Shown here: piece by piece, positions 30,019-42,509 of the stretch
Numbering within the stretch: the first letter of the stretch is position 1
Layout of the letters: every line of letters starts with the position of its first letter
NCBI RefSeq assembly: GCF_018687715.1
Contig: NC_056756.1
Coordinates: 744,001 to 808,000, forward strand
DNA length: 64,000 nt
Direction: 5' to 3'
Origin: Carya illinoinensis
Taxonomy: Eukaryota; Streptophyta; Magnoliopsida; Fagales; Juglandaceae
The notes under the pieces: generated by a model
What the model saw: the letters and a program-made list of their open reading frames with translations, nothing else
What the model was told of the DNA's origin: nothing
Databases searched by the model: none
Translations under genes and position numbers: made by a program

Positions 30019-31457
30019 TTAATATCTTGCCTTCCGTGCATACGCCTTTCGGCCAGACGCGGAGACAACACCTCCAGCAAAACCTCCTACTATAGTCTTT
30101 ATCTCTCCTATGGGCGCCCTATTCCTGTCACCCATTGGGGGAGACCTCACCCCCTTGTCCTGGCAGTCATTAACATGGTGCCTTCTTTTTGGATTGAAAC
30201 TCTGCCTTGTTCCTTGCCTAGTCTCCTGACGCCTTCTGGGTTTTGACCGTTCCGCAACCATTTGTTCCAACTCGCCAGTTCCTGCTAACTCAGCGACCCT
30301 CTTTCTCATGGTCGTGCAGTCCTCAATCTAGTGCGAGCTTGTCTGATGATACTTGCAATACCGACTGCCCGTTTTGATAGTGCGGCAGCTTTCCCTTTCT
30401 CTCTCCTCTTTTCGTATGCTTAGATTATTGTGCACCAGTTTGAGGTTTCGATCTGACCGCCTTTCCCTCGCTCTTTCTCGCCTACTTAGCTTACCCTTCT
30501 TATTAGCCTGCCTGTTTCTCTGCTCAATCTTGGTATCTTCTTTACAAGGGTCCACCAAAATTTGTAGAGTATCTTTTGCATTGACAAAATCATCCGCCCT
30601 GTCCATGAACTCCCTAAGGGTGGAAGGAGTCCTCCGGACCAACTCTGCCATAAAAGGACTGTGTGGCCACACCCCTTCTAAAATGGCGACCAGAGTGATC
30701 TTCTCATCTTGGTCATTTGTTGTTAGGCGTTCTTTGTTGAAACAGGCCAAGTAGGCTTTCAAATTCTCATCCTCATTTTGCTTAACCGTTAATAGGTAGG
30801 CGGCTGGGCGCCGACGTCTCCTACTAGGTATGAACTGGGTTAGGAACTATTTTTCCAGTTCTTCAAAGCTGTCTATTGACTTCGGTTTGAGGGTCCCGAA
30901 CCACCCCCTAGCGGTCCCTTTCAGGGTCAAAGGGAAAGCTCGGCACGCAATCTCCCCTGGGAAACCGTGGAACGTGATATGAGCTTTAAAGTTTTCCAGA
31001 TGATCTACCGGTTCCTTGGACCCATTGTACATATATCTATTTGGAGAATTTTAAATTTTGGTGGGAGTGGCACAACCATAATACGTGTACTGTATGACAG
31101 ATCTGTTTGGTGTAGTAGACTTTCGACCGAGGAAGAACCGCCCATCTTTTTTGCCATCTCTTCATACTTTCACGCCAGCTCCTTCAACTCGTGATGCATT
31201 CTTTCTTTCTCTATTCATTCAGTATCCGTTTCGACATTGCAATGTGTCTCTCCTTCACCTTGCTCACTGTGAGCGGGCACATCGACATTATGAAAATTGA
31301 CATTCTTTTGTCTTAAGTCGTCATTCTCTTTTTGTAAGATTTTCATGGCCTCCAAAGCCTGTCTCAATTTTTCCTCTGCTATCGCTAGTTGCGCTTCCAC
31401 AGATGACGGTAAGACGTCCATCGTTCGGCTCGCTGCCGAGCGCGTTACAATTGGCAT
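30019..31457 (-). pseudogene. Tat Gag
   Basis: The start MPIVTRSAASRTMDVL at 31457 is followed by a Glu/Lys/Gln-rich helical segment. After a frameshift the retrotransposon gag domain follows (VDHLENFKAHITFHG, CRAFPLTLKGTARGWF, YLACFNKERL). Next come a basic Arg-rich region and a CxxH...H...C-like element (CKYHQTSSH stop IEDC). Stops at 31215, 30847, 30328 and 30019 and the shift between 31215 and 31032 show it is dead. Gag would form the particle that packages element RNA. Confidence 0.82.
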
Positions 31458-31481
31458 GTTAGAACCACACTGAATCAGACA

Positions 31482-31499
31482 GATCCATAGACGGTGCCA
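31482..31499 (-). other. primer-binding site of the Tat element
   Basis: Two bases after the LTR end CTTAACA the minus strand reads TGGCACCGTCTATGGAT. This resembles the TGGCGCCGT-type primer sites of Tat/Athila elements, with changes. The cognate tRNA was not determined. Confidence 0.65.
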
Positions 31500-31501
31500 A
31501 A

Positions 31502-31909
31502 TGTTAAGGACGTATCTCACTTCCAATCTATCGCTGCGCAGCCACAATTTGTTGATGAAACTTGAGGGGGCTTATCTTGCAAATATTCTGATGCTTAAGT
31601 CAGTTAAGAAGTAATTGTATTCCAGTCCTCCTTATTTATCAAATGTTACCTGTATATATAGGCTTGTTTGCTAAACCTATCTCATTCAGGATTTACCGGT
31701 ACAAATCACTACTTAGGATTTTGAGTAATCGCGTCACTTCCTGCTGTCTTTATCCTTCCGTTAAAGGTGGTGCCATGCATATCTTCCTTCAAACTCTTCT
31801 TAACTATCCCTCTATGGCCCCTGGGCCCATCTTCTGGGCTTCTTGGTTTTTATTGTACTATGGACCTCCTCATATGTTTTAGGGTCCTTCGATTGGGATG
31901 GTCCCTCCA
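31502..31909 (-). repeat. Tat element 5' LTR (408 bp)
   Basis: It aligns end to end with 14693-15100 at about 90% identity. It is bounded by TGTTAAGG and CCCTCCA on plus and is next to the primer site. A TATATATA box occurs within both LTRs (near 31653 and 14846). Confidence 0.93.
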
Positions 31910-31914
31910 ATGGT

Positions 31915-32602
31915 GGTGGTGCTGCTGCTACTGATAAAAGTGGTGTTTGCCAAGTCGACCATGAAAAATATTGCCATCATCATGGTTTTGGAAGACGTTG
32001 TTGAGGCTGGAAAGGCTAGGGGAGCTGTGGACCTTATGCATAGGAACTTCTTCATGACCATTCCGCATACAGCTACAGCCATTTGAGAAGATGCAGGTAC
32101 TACTCATGTTGGTGTCATTCACATGATCATGAGTATCAATATTTTGGCTTTTGGGGAATTAGAACTCGAACGAGGATAAGAGCAAGCGGAAGAGATAGTA
32201 AAGGCGACGCGACAGACATTTATAGAGGTGAGTTTAGAATGGGCAGTAGGAGTAATAGTTGTTGTTGTGCGGATAACGCCATTGATAGCATCAACATAAC
32301 GCTGCTCTAGTAGTATTGCATGGCCGGGTTCATTAGCGTAGGATGCCGTGACTAATTGGTTGTCGATTATTATTGGGTTGGAAGGGAAGAGGAAGACTCG
32401 ATCGGAGCCTTGGGGTTCCTGCAGTACCTTGGCTTCTTCAGGTCCAAAGTATCCAGATCCTCAGGTACCACTTGGTACTTGAGGACAACATGCATCTCCC
32501 CATCAAACTCTACTGCACCTATCTTCTTCATTACCTCTGTAAATTATAAAACAATTAATGTCATATATTCGTAATTAGCACATGATATATATCATTACAT
32601 TC

Positions 32603-32635
<33 letters not shown>

Positions 32636-32940
32636 AACAAATTTAAGGCCTCCTCATTAAGCCACGAGTACTACGTCCTGCACGTACATTCGCATGTGGA
32701 TTATTCCATATATATATATATATATATGCCTGATGTTTCAACGAAACAACTAGAGATTGCATGCATTTGAGTTCTATATATCCTGCATATCCTAGGGAGG
32801 ATCTTCCCGCCATGGCTGCACAAGCAGGAGCTTCACCTCGTTCTTAGGCGACGTCGTTTCGTCCACTGCTAGTACTCCATTATTATCACCACCATCACCA
32901 CCTTGATCTTCACTTTCACCCCCCATTTGTATATATACTC
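31915..32940 (-). pseudogene. unrecognised, degenerate coding-like sequence split by the Tat element
   Basis: I do not recognise this. On minus, 32795-32925 reads MGGESEDQGGDGGDNNG...VQPWREDPP. The stretch near 32350-32535 reads MKKIGAVEFDGEMHVVLKYQV. The stretch 31915-32122 is His/Asn/Gln/Ser-rich (HHFYQ stop QQHHHH). That compositional bias continues on the other side of the Tat element at 14580-14690 (NHNYQNHQHDQHNQQYHGYH). One TAG sits where the repeat predicts CAG. The element probably hit an exon of a low-complexity protein gene, or its pseudogene. Confidence 0.3.
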
Positions 32941-34315
32941 GCGCGGTACCCCGAATCTGCAATTAATATATAATACAAACAAAAACAAAAATAAATATTA
33001 GAATAATATTCAAAAAATGAAAGAAAATCCTCTAAATTAATATAAATTATTCCATACATCGTTTCCTAGCTAATTATAAGAGATCGAAGGGCAACCTGGC
33101 CTATTCATGAACACGTACTTACTCGAAGGATCGAAGTCAGGGATGTAGCATTAAGTGCGTGCATGTAAAGAATTATTGAATGAAAGCCAAAGTACGTACT
33201 TGACGGCCGATGGAATTTAATTATGAACATGGTGAAGATCATGAGGGCGGCGCGCGGGGTTAATTGGAATAATTAAGAATTATATATAAGCTGGTTTAAT
33301 TTCTTTTTAATTGAGTCTTTCTCGATCCGTCTAGATCGATCTGTTTAAACTTTATATAATTTGATCCATGTGTCTCCTTCACTGTATAATAGTCAATGGT
33401 TTGCAATTGCAGAGCGCTGCATGCCAAAATCTATCGCTTCCCCACGTGATGTTTTCTATATATATATATATATATAATATAGGACACGTGTACCAGTAGT
33501 TGATCTTCGAAAGTCGAAACTCTGGAACTACGACATCGAGTTGATTGTCCGGCCCCCCCTCATTTTTAGACTTTTTCTTTTTAAAAACAAAAAAGAAAAA
33601 AGAAAAATACGATCCAGTAGTAAATTAATACCCCCATTTGAGTTTTTCTATCCCGCCATCAAGTTCAAACTCGAAAACTCGAAGGATTCTTTTGATTCTC
33701 GATCGATCTCATGTAGACTGTACGTGACGACGGCCCACCTCCCTTCTCTGCTTCTTCTGTAATTCCAACGTACGTCTGAGTTTTACAAACCTACGTAAGT
33801 AAGATAATTAAGAGAAACTGATAGATTGATTAAGTTCCGTTTAGTTAGTATAAGAAGAAATGTTTTAAATAATAATAAATAAAATATTATTATAATATAA
33901 TTTTTTAATATTAATTTTATATTAAAATTAAAAAAAATTAAATTATTTATTATATTTTATACAAAAATTTAAAAAAATTGTAAGATGAGGTGAGATGAGA
34001 TTTAATTTTTTATTTTTGATAACTAATCCGGGCCTAATCATCTTTATAACCCTATTTTTATAAAAATATTAAATGAACATTCATTTAAATCTTAAAATTA
34101 AATATACTTATTTTTCCTTGAAATCCTAGTGAAAAATGTTATTTATATTTTTTATTTTTATTTATATAACAATACATGCTTTACAAATATTAAAAATTTT
34201 AAAAAATAATTAATAAAGTAAATATTATAAATAAAATTATAATTACCGTATTTAATTTTCATCTCATTTCAATATAATAATAATAATATCAATAATAATA
34301 ATAATAAAGTAAAAG
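32941..34315. other. AT-rich intergenic DNA with a MITE-like element
   Basis: No gene is seen. A very AT-rich segment at 33837-34032 starts CCGTTTAGTTAGTA. It ends in the imperfect inverse (TGATAACTAATCCGG) and contains GAGGTGAGATGAGAT, so it looks like a MITE of about 200 bp. A (TA)n run lies at 33461-33476. Confidence 0.45.
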
Positions 34316-34380
34316 TCACGTGACGTGTCAAACACATTCTATTCTTTAAATAAAGAAATTCGTTCAAGCCCTATATTTAC
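34316..34380 (+). promoter_or_regulatory. ABRE/G-box pair and TATA box for the MACPF gene
   Basis: TCACGTGACGTGTCA (34316-34330) holds two overlapping ACGT cores. Such pairs act as ABA/stress-responsive elements in plants. A TATATTTA box sits at 34372-34379, followed by a CT-rich leader typical of a transcription start. The leader to the ATG is about 750 bp and may contain an intron. Confidence 0.5.
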
Positions 34381-35155
34381 GCTCTTAAATTCCGACACCT
34401 CTCTCCCTCTGTCTCTCTTTCACTCACTCTGTCACTCGCTCGCTCGTGCTTTCCGCACGTTTCTCACTTTGGGAGATTCCAGTCTCTCTCTCTTTAAAAT
34501 CATCTCCGAATTTCCAGACCTCAAGCTAGGGACTCCAAACTTCGTAATGCGATTTGGTGAAGTTTCGGATCGAGGAGCTTCGTTTCCGCCCCGACTTTGT
34601 GTCAGCTGAAATTTTTTGCATTTGTTTCTTGCTGAAGACTCGCTCAGAGAACTGATTGACGTTCCTGCTTCAGTCACATGCATGAACAAATTTATGCAAT
34701 TTGTTTAAAATTTGAGCTCAACCTGCATTTTCCTTGATCGAGTAAGCCAGTATGGATCTTATTTATGAGTTATAACTGTGTGACGTTTGGTTAATTTGAG
34801 CTAAATATGCGATTATTGTACTGTGCGCAGAGCTTCGATTTGCTTTGTTTTGTGAGACGACCTTTGAAATATGCATCGTTTGTGCTGGATATGTAAAGAT
34901 TGAACTTTGTCTACATTTTTTGATATTGCATAATTTGAGCTAATGTTTAATTTAAACTCTATGTGCGGTTTGGATCTGCTTCATTGTTGAAAAATGTTTT
35001 ACATTTGTGTAATTGGAGCTGAATATGCTTATTTGAGCTTTATGAAGGTTTAAGTACAGTTATTTGTGGAAAGTGTGTCATATTTTATAATCGGAACCAT
35101 AGGTAGATTTTGCATCTGGTTTGAGTGGAGAAGAAGAAGAGTGATGATAGAGTAA

Positions 35156-38100
35156 ATGGCGCTTAAGGCTCCAGCTCCCAAAGCTGTTGAAATAGCAATC
35201 GGGTCGATCGGGCGTGGATATGATATATCAGAAGATATAAGACTCAAGTATTGCAAAGGAGATTCGAGGCATTCACCGTTGATTGAGATCGACGGAGATG
35301 GGGGCAGTGAGATTGTTTTGCCTGGTGGAGTTTTGATCCCAAACGTTTCCAAATCGATAAAATGTGATAAAGGGGAACGCACACGGTTCCGGTCCGACGT
35401 CCTCTCTTTCCAACAGGTATTGTTTCCTTACTGAAGTCTTGAAAAGTCATGCAGCAGTATTCTTGAAACTAATTGATTCATGATTCTGTTTTTGTCTGTT
35501 ATCTTTTTTTGTTTCTTATAATCATAAGAGATATATTCTCATAAAATTCTACGCTAAAATACGATTTGGCCCTTAAAGTTGCTTCTTTTTTTTTTTTCCC
35601 CCCCGTCAATTTGGTACCTGTGGTTTTTATTTGAGCAATCTAAACCCTAAATTTGAAAGAAATTGACCTCGTTGCTTTTCTTATTTTACAATCTTCTTCC
35701 CTCCAAATTGAATAGTGAGTTGAGATGAGAATAGTCGAGATGGTTTGTGAATACAGTTCTTCTATGTACAGTTGCTGTGCGTAACCACGGGACAATCCGC
35801 TTGCCATGTCAGTCGATTTATTAAAAAAATGGACGAAAATTGAAGAAATAGAAAACATGACGATGAAGAAAGATAGAGCTCTTCGTGTTGGTCATCTGAC
35901 TTGTCTTCTTGGGTAGATGAAAAAGACAGCTCTTCGTCTTCGTGGGTCATCTTCATGGGTAGAAGAAATGGAGCTTCATCAAACATTGATAAGATCTTTG
36001 CTTTTCTTTTCTCAGTCAAATACTAATATCAACTGGATCTTCGTGGTATTTGACTGAGCTGTCTTCACCGTCATACCAGGCTGAGCTTCCACTGTCTTCG
36101 TACCAGCTTCAGCTGAGATTTGCTGCTTGTCATTGGTGGGTTGTTGCACATTGTAGCCAGGAAAAACCAAAGAACAGATTTGTGCATAACGGGTTTGGTT
36201 GGGTAAAAATTTCCTTTCCTTCATATTGAGGCTGAGATATGAAAGAACCTTGACTTTTAGAAACTTAGCCCACACTTGACCAATCTTTGAACCAAACACT
36301 CACTTTACCAACTCTAATTTTCCAGGAAAACTCAGAAACTATAACAGGCTCTAATTGTCCAATGAACTTCCATGGGCAGAATGATAGTCTTTTATAATTG
36401 GACCAGAAATATCTGGCATATTATTCTTGGGTGATTCTTCGGGCCTCTCCTCTTTTATCAAGCTCTAATTGAATCTTATGGTCTAGAGGGGAACGCGAAG
36501 GGCAGTCTGTGTGGAGGAGGGAGGAGAATGAATGGGAGAAAGAGAAGGGGGAAGATGAAGGGAGAAAGAAATGGGGGAGAGGCAGTCTTCGTGTGTCATA
36601 TTGGACGAAACGATTCGTTTGGTTAGAGGAAAATGATGAGTTTCATTTTCCACATGGATAATGATTCCCCCGCGGCTTCCCCAGCCAACTGTATTAAGTA
36701 TTTTTCTTGTGAATGATACTGAGATGATTTTTGAATAGTAGTAAAATGGTTTGAGTTAAAATGATTTATGAGATTTTGGGAAAGGAGAGTGAAAAAGTTG
36801 AATAAAAATATTATAAAGTTAAAATATTGTTAGAATATAATTTTTTAATATAATTTTTGTTTTGGGACTTGAAAAAATTGAATTGTATTTTGTGTTTTGT
36901 TTGGAAGTTTAGAAAAATTGTAATAATTAGATAATGATTAGATAAAAAAGTAAAGATTTGAAATTGAAAATTGTTTATGTTTGTGGTGTTTGGATATTGA
37001 GATGAGATGAGATGAGATGAGATGGAAGCATCTCTCTATCCAAACCAAGCTCCTTTCTTCTTGGTTCACAGAGACAAGATGTAGGATTGGTGCCAACAGT
37101 TCATTAAGGAAGAAAAGACGTTTGAGCCAGGACTAATCTAAATAGAAAAGAACTGTCTTTTCTCTATATTTCCAAAATGTTTCTTTGTCTCCGTTGACAT
37201 GGATTTTTTTAAAACAAGAGTGATAAAGAACAACAAAGTTGTTTTCAATTTAGGGTGTCGCAACATCTCTTACCTTCTCTATATTCTGCAGATGTCAGAA
37301 CAGTTCAACCAGGAAGTAAATTTGACTGGAAAAATTCCTTCAGGCTTCTTCAATGCCATGTTTGAATTCTCGGGTTGTTGGCAGAAAGATGCAGCCAACA
37401 CTAAGACCCTTGCTTTTGATGGGGTGTTCATCACGCTCTACACAGTTGCACTGGAGAAATCTCAGCTGGTACTCTGTGATCATGTTAAGAAAGCTGTCCC
37501 ACCATCGTGGGAACCTGCTGCCCTGGCAAGGTGAAATTTAGAGTTTACCTGGACTAGTTTTTTTTTATCTTTTTACACCATTGTAAGAATTGGAATGCAT
37601 TTTTGACAATTTTTTTTTATCATTCTAGGTTTATTTACACATTTGGTACCCATATTATTGTTGGTGTAAAGATGGGAGGGAAGGATGTAATATACGTGAA
37701 GCAGCAGCATTCATCAACTCTTCAACCTGCTGATGTACAAAAAAGATTGAAGGAGATGGCAGATAAAAGGTTTTTAAATGTCAATGGACAAAATGGCATG
37801 GCTTCTGAACGAGTTTACAAGAGTGAAAAGGTTTTGCAATGAATTTAACCGTGCCAGTAATTTTAACTCTAGAATGATTACATTCCACCCGTATCATATA
37901 GTGTCATTAAATCCTTAGTTTTTGCACAAACCCATAGGATCCGATTTTCTGTGGCAGTTCTAGTTTTAGGAAGGCTGCTGACATTTGAGTAGAACATTTT
38001 TCCAACCTTGGATCTTAGTTTTGTTTTTTAGTTGCACAGAATTCAACAAGGATATTATATAACAGTCTTAATTTAGGCGATTTATTTCTATGGCTCAGAA

Positions 38101-40265
38101 TTAGATAGAGAGCTTGTCCTCATTCATGGGTTTAAGATGACATGGGGATTTACTGAAACTTTTGATCACATGGTTACAATCCCAAGGCATACTAATTCTT
38201 AGTTTAAAACCTTATAATGCTTATTTAAGTTGGTAATATGGTTTGTTCTTTTGAAAAGCAATTTTTGATCCATTTGGGGGAAGTAAACAGGCTTATTTTG
38301 GAGATTTCTCCTTGAAGGTATATTATCTATTTTTCATTTCAGGTTGAAATCAGGGAGCAGCGGCTGAGGTTTGCAGATATCAGTCCATCAAGTAATTCAC
38401 ACAAGGAGGTTTGTTAGTGCTTTATGTTTCTGATAGCCTAGTTGAAGAACTTTGCTAAAGGGTTTGTGAACAATATTATTCTGAGAACTGTTTAGATTTG
38501 TATGTGTTTGTTTAATTAGTTTAATCGCAGGATATTCTAAGCATTTACAAGAGGAGAGGTGGAAGTGATAGTAGACACCTATCTCATGATGAGTGGTTAC
38601 AAACTGTCCAGTCCGAGCCTGATGCGATCTCAATGTCATTCGTCCCAGTCACCTCTTTGTTGAATGGAGTCCCCGGGAGTGGATTCTTGAGCCATGCCAT
38701 AAATCTTTATTTACGATGTAAGCATGATCCTTCTTATCTTTGCATTAATTTGCTTTTTCATCAACGCTTTTAAGAATTTTCTTTTTTATGAAATCAAATC
38801 ATATTATTCCAATCACCTCTCAGTTGAATAGTTGGTTTATATTTTATATTAAATTGATACGCAATGCATCAATAAACATTAAGCTCTGCCTGGAAACGGT
38901 ATTGGGTCAAATAAGAAAGCATTGTTCTTGGACTGCCTTTTCCTATTTTGCCTATTAGAATATATTTGTGATAATTTCCATAAACCAACAATTTGAAAAT
39001 GTGTTCATTCTCTGGCTTCTGTTCTTGCAGATAAACCTCCAATTGAAGAGCTCCACCAGTTTTTAGAATTTCAACTGCCAAGGCAATGGGCACCTGTGTT
39101 CAGTGACCTTCCACTTGGTCCACAAAGGAAACAGAAAAGCAGCCCATCTTTGCAATTTAGCTTAATGGGACCCAAGCTTTATGTGAACACCACACCAGTA
39201 AAGCTTCTTCTCTTGTTTAACTTTTGTTTTTCCATTCGATGCATTTAAAAGTTTGACTACGATATCACCATTCACATGCACATCTGTATCCTAATCAAAT
39301 TTCCAACCAGTTTGGGTTAAGTGGTGTGTTATCTTTAAGTCCAATAAAAGGAACAAATCTTGATTGTTTTCTGGTTTGATGGAGTAGCTGGAGATGGTTA
39401 TGGATAATCCATATTGCACTGTACTCTGTTAGAAATAAGTCCTGTAACTCTCCAGAGGAATTGATAATTACCGCAAATTATGGGTAAAAAAATCCCTACA
39501 ATACAATTGACTATTTGTTATGCTTTCATTTCTTCTCCGCTGAAACCATAACTTGTTTTTTTACTTATTTCATGGCAGGTTGATGTTGGTAAGAAGCCAG
39601 TGACTGGTCTCCGGCTTTATCTAGAAGGTAAAAGTAGTAACCTCCTGGCTATCCACTTACAGCACCTCTCATCTCTTCCCAAAATCATCCAACTCGTGGA
39701 TGATCCAAGTGGTGACTTCTGCCAAGAGTCCTTTAATCGTAGATACTATGAGAAAGTTCAATGGAAGAGCTTCTCTCATGTCTGCACTGCTCCGATGGAG
39801 TCTGATGAGGATCTGTCAATAGTAACTGGAGCCCAATTACAGGTTGAAAACCATGGCTTTAAAAACATTCTTTTCTTGAGACTCCGCTTCTCAACAGTCT
39901 TGGGAGCTATGATTGTGAAACATCCCGAGTGGGATGGATCTCCAGGGTTAGCTCCAAAGTCGGGACTTATATCAACACTGATCAGCCATCATTTCACAAC
40001 GGTTCAGAAGGCACCTCCGCGACCAGCCGATGTGAACATAAACTCTGCTGTTTACCCTGGAGGCCCTCCGGTGCCTGTCCAAGCGCCTAAACTTCTGAAA
40101 TTTGTTGATACAACAGAAATGGTGAGGGGGCCGCAAGAAAGTCCAGGTTATTGGGTTGTGTCGGGGGCTAGGCTTGTGGTTGAGAAGGGCAGGATTTCTC
40201 TCCGGGTTAAGTATTCTCTAGTGACTGTAATATTACCTGACGAAGAAGCCGTACAGGATCCATAG
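35156..40265 (+). CDS. MACPF domain-containing protein (CAD1/NSL1 family)
   Basis: Plant MACPF (membrane attack complex/perforin) proteins limit salicylic-acid-linked cell death and immunity. This one resembles the Arabidopsis At4g24290 type by recall. Exons: 35156-35416, 37292-37530, 37629-37830, 38343-38408, 38531-38717, 39031-39197, 39579-40265. They total 1809 nt, giving 602 aa, the usual length. The N-terminus MALKAPAPKAVEIAIGSIG has no signal peptide. The MACPF signature FIYTFGTHIIVG and VKMGGKDVIYVKQQHSS lie near residues 165-190, and the C-terminal half has LPRQWAPVFSDLPLGPQR and GPQESPGYWVVSGARL. The split codon AG|G at 37530/37629 and others join cleanly. Intron 1 (1.9 kb) contains two nested transposon remnants. 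No broken codons were seen. Confidence 0.95.
35753..36706. mobile_element. 954-bp TIR-type DNA element in MACPF intron 1
   Basis: Flanks ttgtgaat at 35745-35752 and 36707-36714 are an exact 8-bp duplication. The ends are imperfect inverted repeats over about 45 bases: tacagttgctgtgcg...ccacggg at left, and its inverse cccgcggcttccccagccaactgta at right. No transposase ORF was recognised. It sits inside an older GAGATGA-rich MITE-like sequence. Confidence 0.55.
36715..37045. mobile_element. MITE-like AT-rich element in MACPF intron 1
   Basis: It is AT-rich with tttgggaaaggagag, taaaatattgttagaata and a terminal (GAGAT)n run at 36998-37021 ending near atccaaaccaag. Sequence left of 35745 (gagttgagatgaga) may be its other part. 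Family assignment is by recall of Fagales repeats only. Confidence 0.4.
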
Positions 40266-41332
40266 TAAACAAGAAAAAATTATAAGAAGGTGGGAGTTTC
40301 GTTGAAGCATGGTAGCACTCCATCTATGTCATGTGGATGGGGTTGCTAAAATGGAGGGACAAAACACAGAAGTTAAAAGTCAACCAACTATGTGAACGAG
40401 AGAGATGCCTTTTTTGTTATTATTTATGCCCGGGTTGGTGGTGAAGTCGAACGAACGATCTGTTGTTTAACTTTAAAGTTTAAACCAGCGTCCGGAAAGA
40501 AAGAAAGCTAACCATTTTGCCGCCGGATTGTTCTTTCTGGAGGAGGTTTTGCTTATACTGCAATATCTTTTTTGTTCTTTCTGCCGAATGTTAAGACGGA
40601 GACTACCCAAGAAAGTTGTGCCACACTGAAAGATGAAACGTTTTGTCCCGAAGACATTCGAAAAACTCCTTAAAATCCAACAGCAGTGGACTCTCTCTCT
40701 TAAATGTTTAAGAAAGTCTTAGAAATGGTCCTGAAATCTGATCCAGTTTCAATACCTTCAACTTCTCTATATATATTTTTAAAAAATTAATAATTAAAAT
40801 TAAAATGTTAAATGTTTAGAATTAAGAAGTCCCAACAGTCAGCATGTGGAAGGCACCACCAAGCACTATAAACTTTGTCGCACAAATACAAGTCATTCAA
40901 TCAAAGCACATAACATGATGGTTTACATCTGTTATGGCAACGCGAGAGTCCCATGGCTCATGCTTGATTGGTCAACTTGGTTGAGTTCTTGCTCCTAGCT
41001 AAGCTAACTAGATACAAACCACAGAACAAAATGTAAACCGTCCCTGCACCCATTATGTGTGCATTTCATTTTATCTTGATAATCTAAATTCTGAAAGGTA
41101 GGAAATGCAGGGTAAAGTTTTTGGTAGATTATGAGGAGAAAGATCTGATTTCACCAACATCCCTCAGAAGGTTTACCAAATCCTACAGGATAGCAAGTTC
41201 TCCCAACAAACACGATTCAAGATACAATATCTAAGCTTAGATGATTCAGAAATTGAGGAGAGTTGGTTGTTCTGTAAATATAAGTTGAACCTTTGTGGTG
41301 CTTCATAGTTCATTCATTGCAGGTATAATATA
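40266..41332. other. 3' regions of two convergent genes
   Basis: The MACPF gene (+) ends at 40265 and the small membrane protein gene (-) ends at 41333, so their 3' UTRs face each other here. No ORF or RNA gene was recognised. An AT-rich stretch at 40765-40810 is a likely 3'-end region. Confidence 0.5.
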
Positions 41333-42509
41333 CTATGGAAGTACAAAATTATGTTCATGAGGAGGCCAATATGTCCCTTCTCTTGGGCAGGGCAGAGGAG
41401 CAGGTTGTGCAATGTAGGTGGGACAGTGCTGTCCTGGCATCAACACTGAGAAATCAGATGCATACAATGGGGACACCTGTATATCAAAAGTGACCAAATG
41501 ATTTTAGTTCCAAGAAAAATAAAGGGCACTCTCCAAACTCCAGATAATTACTTGCTCTAAATATTACATTGCATCACCTTCACTCTTGAAAACCACCACT
41601 ATCTCTAGCAAGATAAATGACAGTCTATTTATAATGAGGGCATCTCTATCATTTCAGCCTCAAAAGAGAAATTGGAGAAATAGACAAACTAGACAATAAA
41701 TTCTCTTCTCTGACTGTATTCTAAGAAGCTTGCAGGAATGACACATTCTTATTCTTAAAATACTTTAAAAGAAACTATTTTTCTGTGACCCTTATTCTAG
41801 GGGTTTTCTTTTGATTAAAAAGGCAGTGAATCTCTCGAAACAAGATGCTAAGACCATCTCAATAATTTCATTTGCCATTGTGTTTGTTTCAACATAAAAT
41901 CAGAACAAGGATAACTCACGACATCCATTTTCTTCAGCTTTGGTAACTATCAAACCAATGGAAGAGCATAAAGATACTAGATATCGACTAGTATTTTGAT
42001 TAGACATTAGGAGAACTTATGATATTTAGGCACTAAAGCAGCCAGAATTTGACTACTACAAACGTTAAAGACAATTTACTTAATTAAACAATTTAGAAAA
42101 GATCCGAAATGCAGGCAATCACAAGACATTATAACATCAATGTACTATGAAATAAACCCAACATAAAATTCCATTTGCATAAAATTTACTTGAGAACAAG
42201 AGGAATAGAGATAAGACTTACTCTTTCTTTTTGAAGTTTCTCTATGGGTCTGGATTCAGGAGAACCATTGGCCATACTTTCAGGTGAAGAGAAAGAAGGA
42301 CCTGGCCTGAACAGATGTTCAAAAATGGCCATTATAAGAAACATTGATATCAAGATAGCCGTTGCAACAAAACCAAAAGAAATGGCATTCATGGATGTTC
42401 CGAAGCTTTTCCATGGAGCTTCCTGATTCACTCCTGTTTGAGATGGGTTTGGGTCTGAACTTGTGTATGTGTTCCATGGCTTTGATCTTTCAGAACCAAA
42501 GTCAGTCAT
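41333..42509 (-). CDS. small single-pass membrane protein, plant-specific, function unknown
   Basis: Two exons on minus, 42222-42509 and 41333-41476, join in phase at GAAAGA|gtaagt...cag|GTGTCC. The product is 143 aa. The N-terminal part is hydrophilic (MTDFGSERSKPWNTYTS, then APWKSFGTSMN). One transmembrane helix follows at about residues 43-63 (ISFGFVATAILISMFLIMAIFE). The C-terminal tail has the conserved-looking segment VLMPGQHCPTYIAQPAPLPCPREG then WPPHEH. I recall similar short uncharacterised plant proteins with this tail but no known function. The 745-bp intron separates the tail exon. A cacag acceptor-like site just before the ATG suggests a further 5'-UTR intron. Confidence 0.75.

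Larger units (their letters stand above)
14693..31909 (-). mobile_element. Ty3/gypsy retrotransposon of Tat type, 17.2 kb, with two nested insertions
   Basis: Two 408-bp LTRs (14693-15100, 31502-31909) bound the element. On the minus strand the order is LTR, primer site, gag, protease, RT, RNase H, a second RNase H-like domain, integrase, a tandem-repeat region, an antisense ORF and LTR. The order, the extra RNase H domain and the antisense ORF fit the Tat/Ogre group. Flanks atgat (14688-14692) and atggt (31910-31914) are a 5-bp target duplication with one change. Removing the nested elements at 19450-23009 and 26385-29647 leaves about 10.4 kb. I count roughly 42 differences between the LTRs (about 10%), so the insertion is old, and the coding frames are broken. 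Confidence 0.93.
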
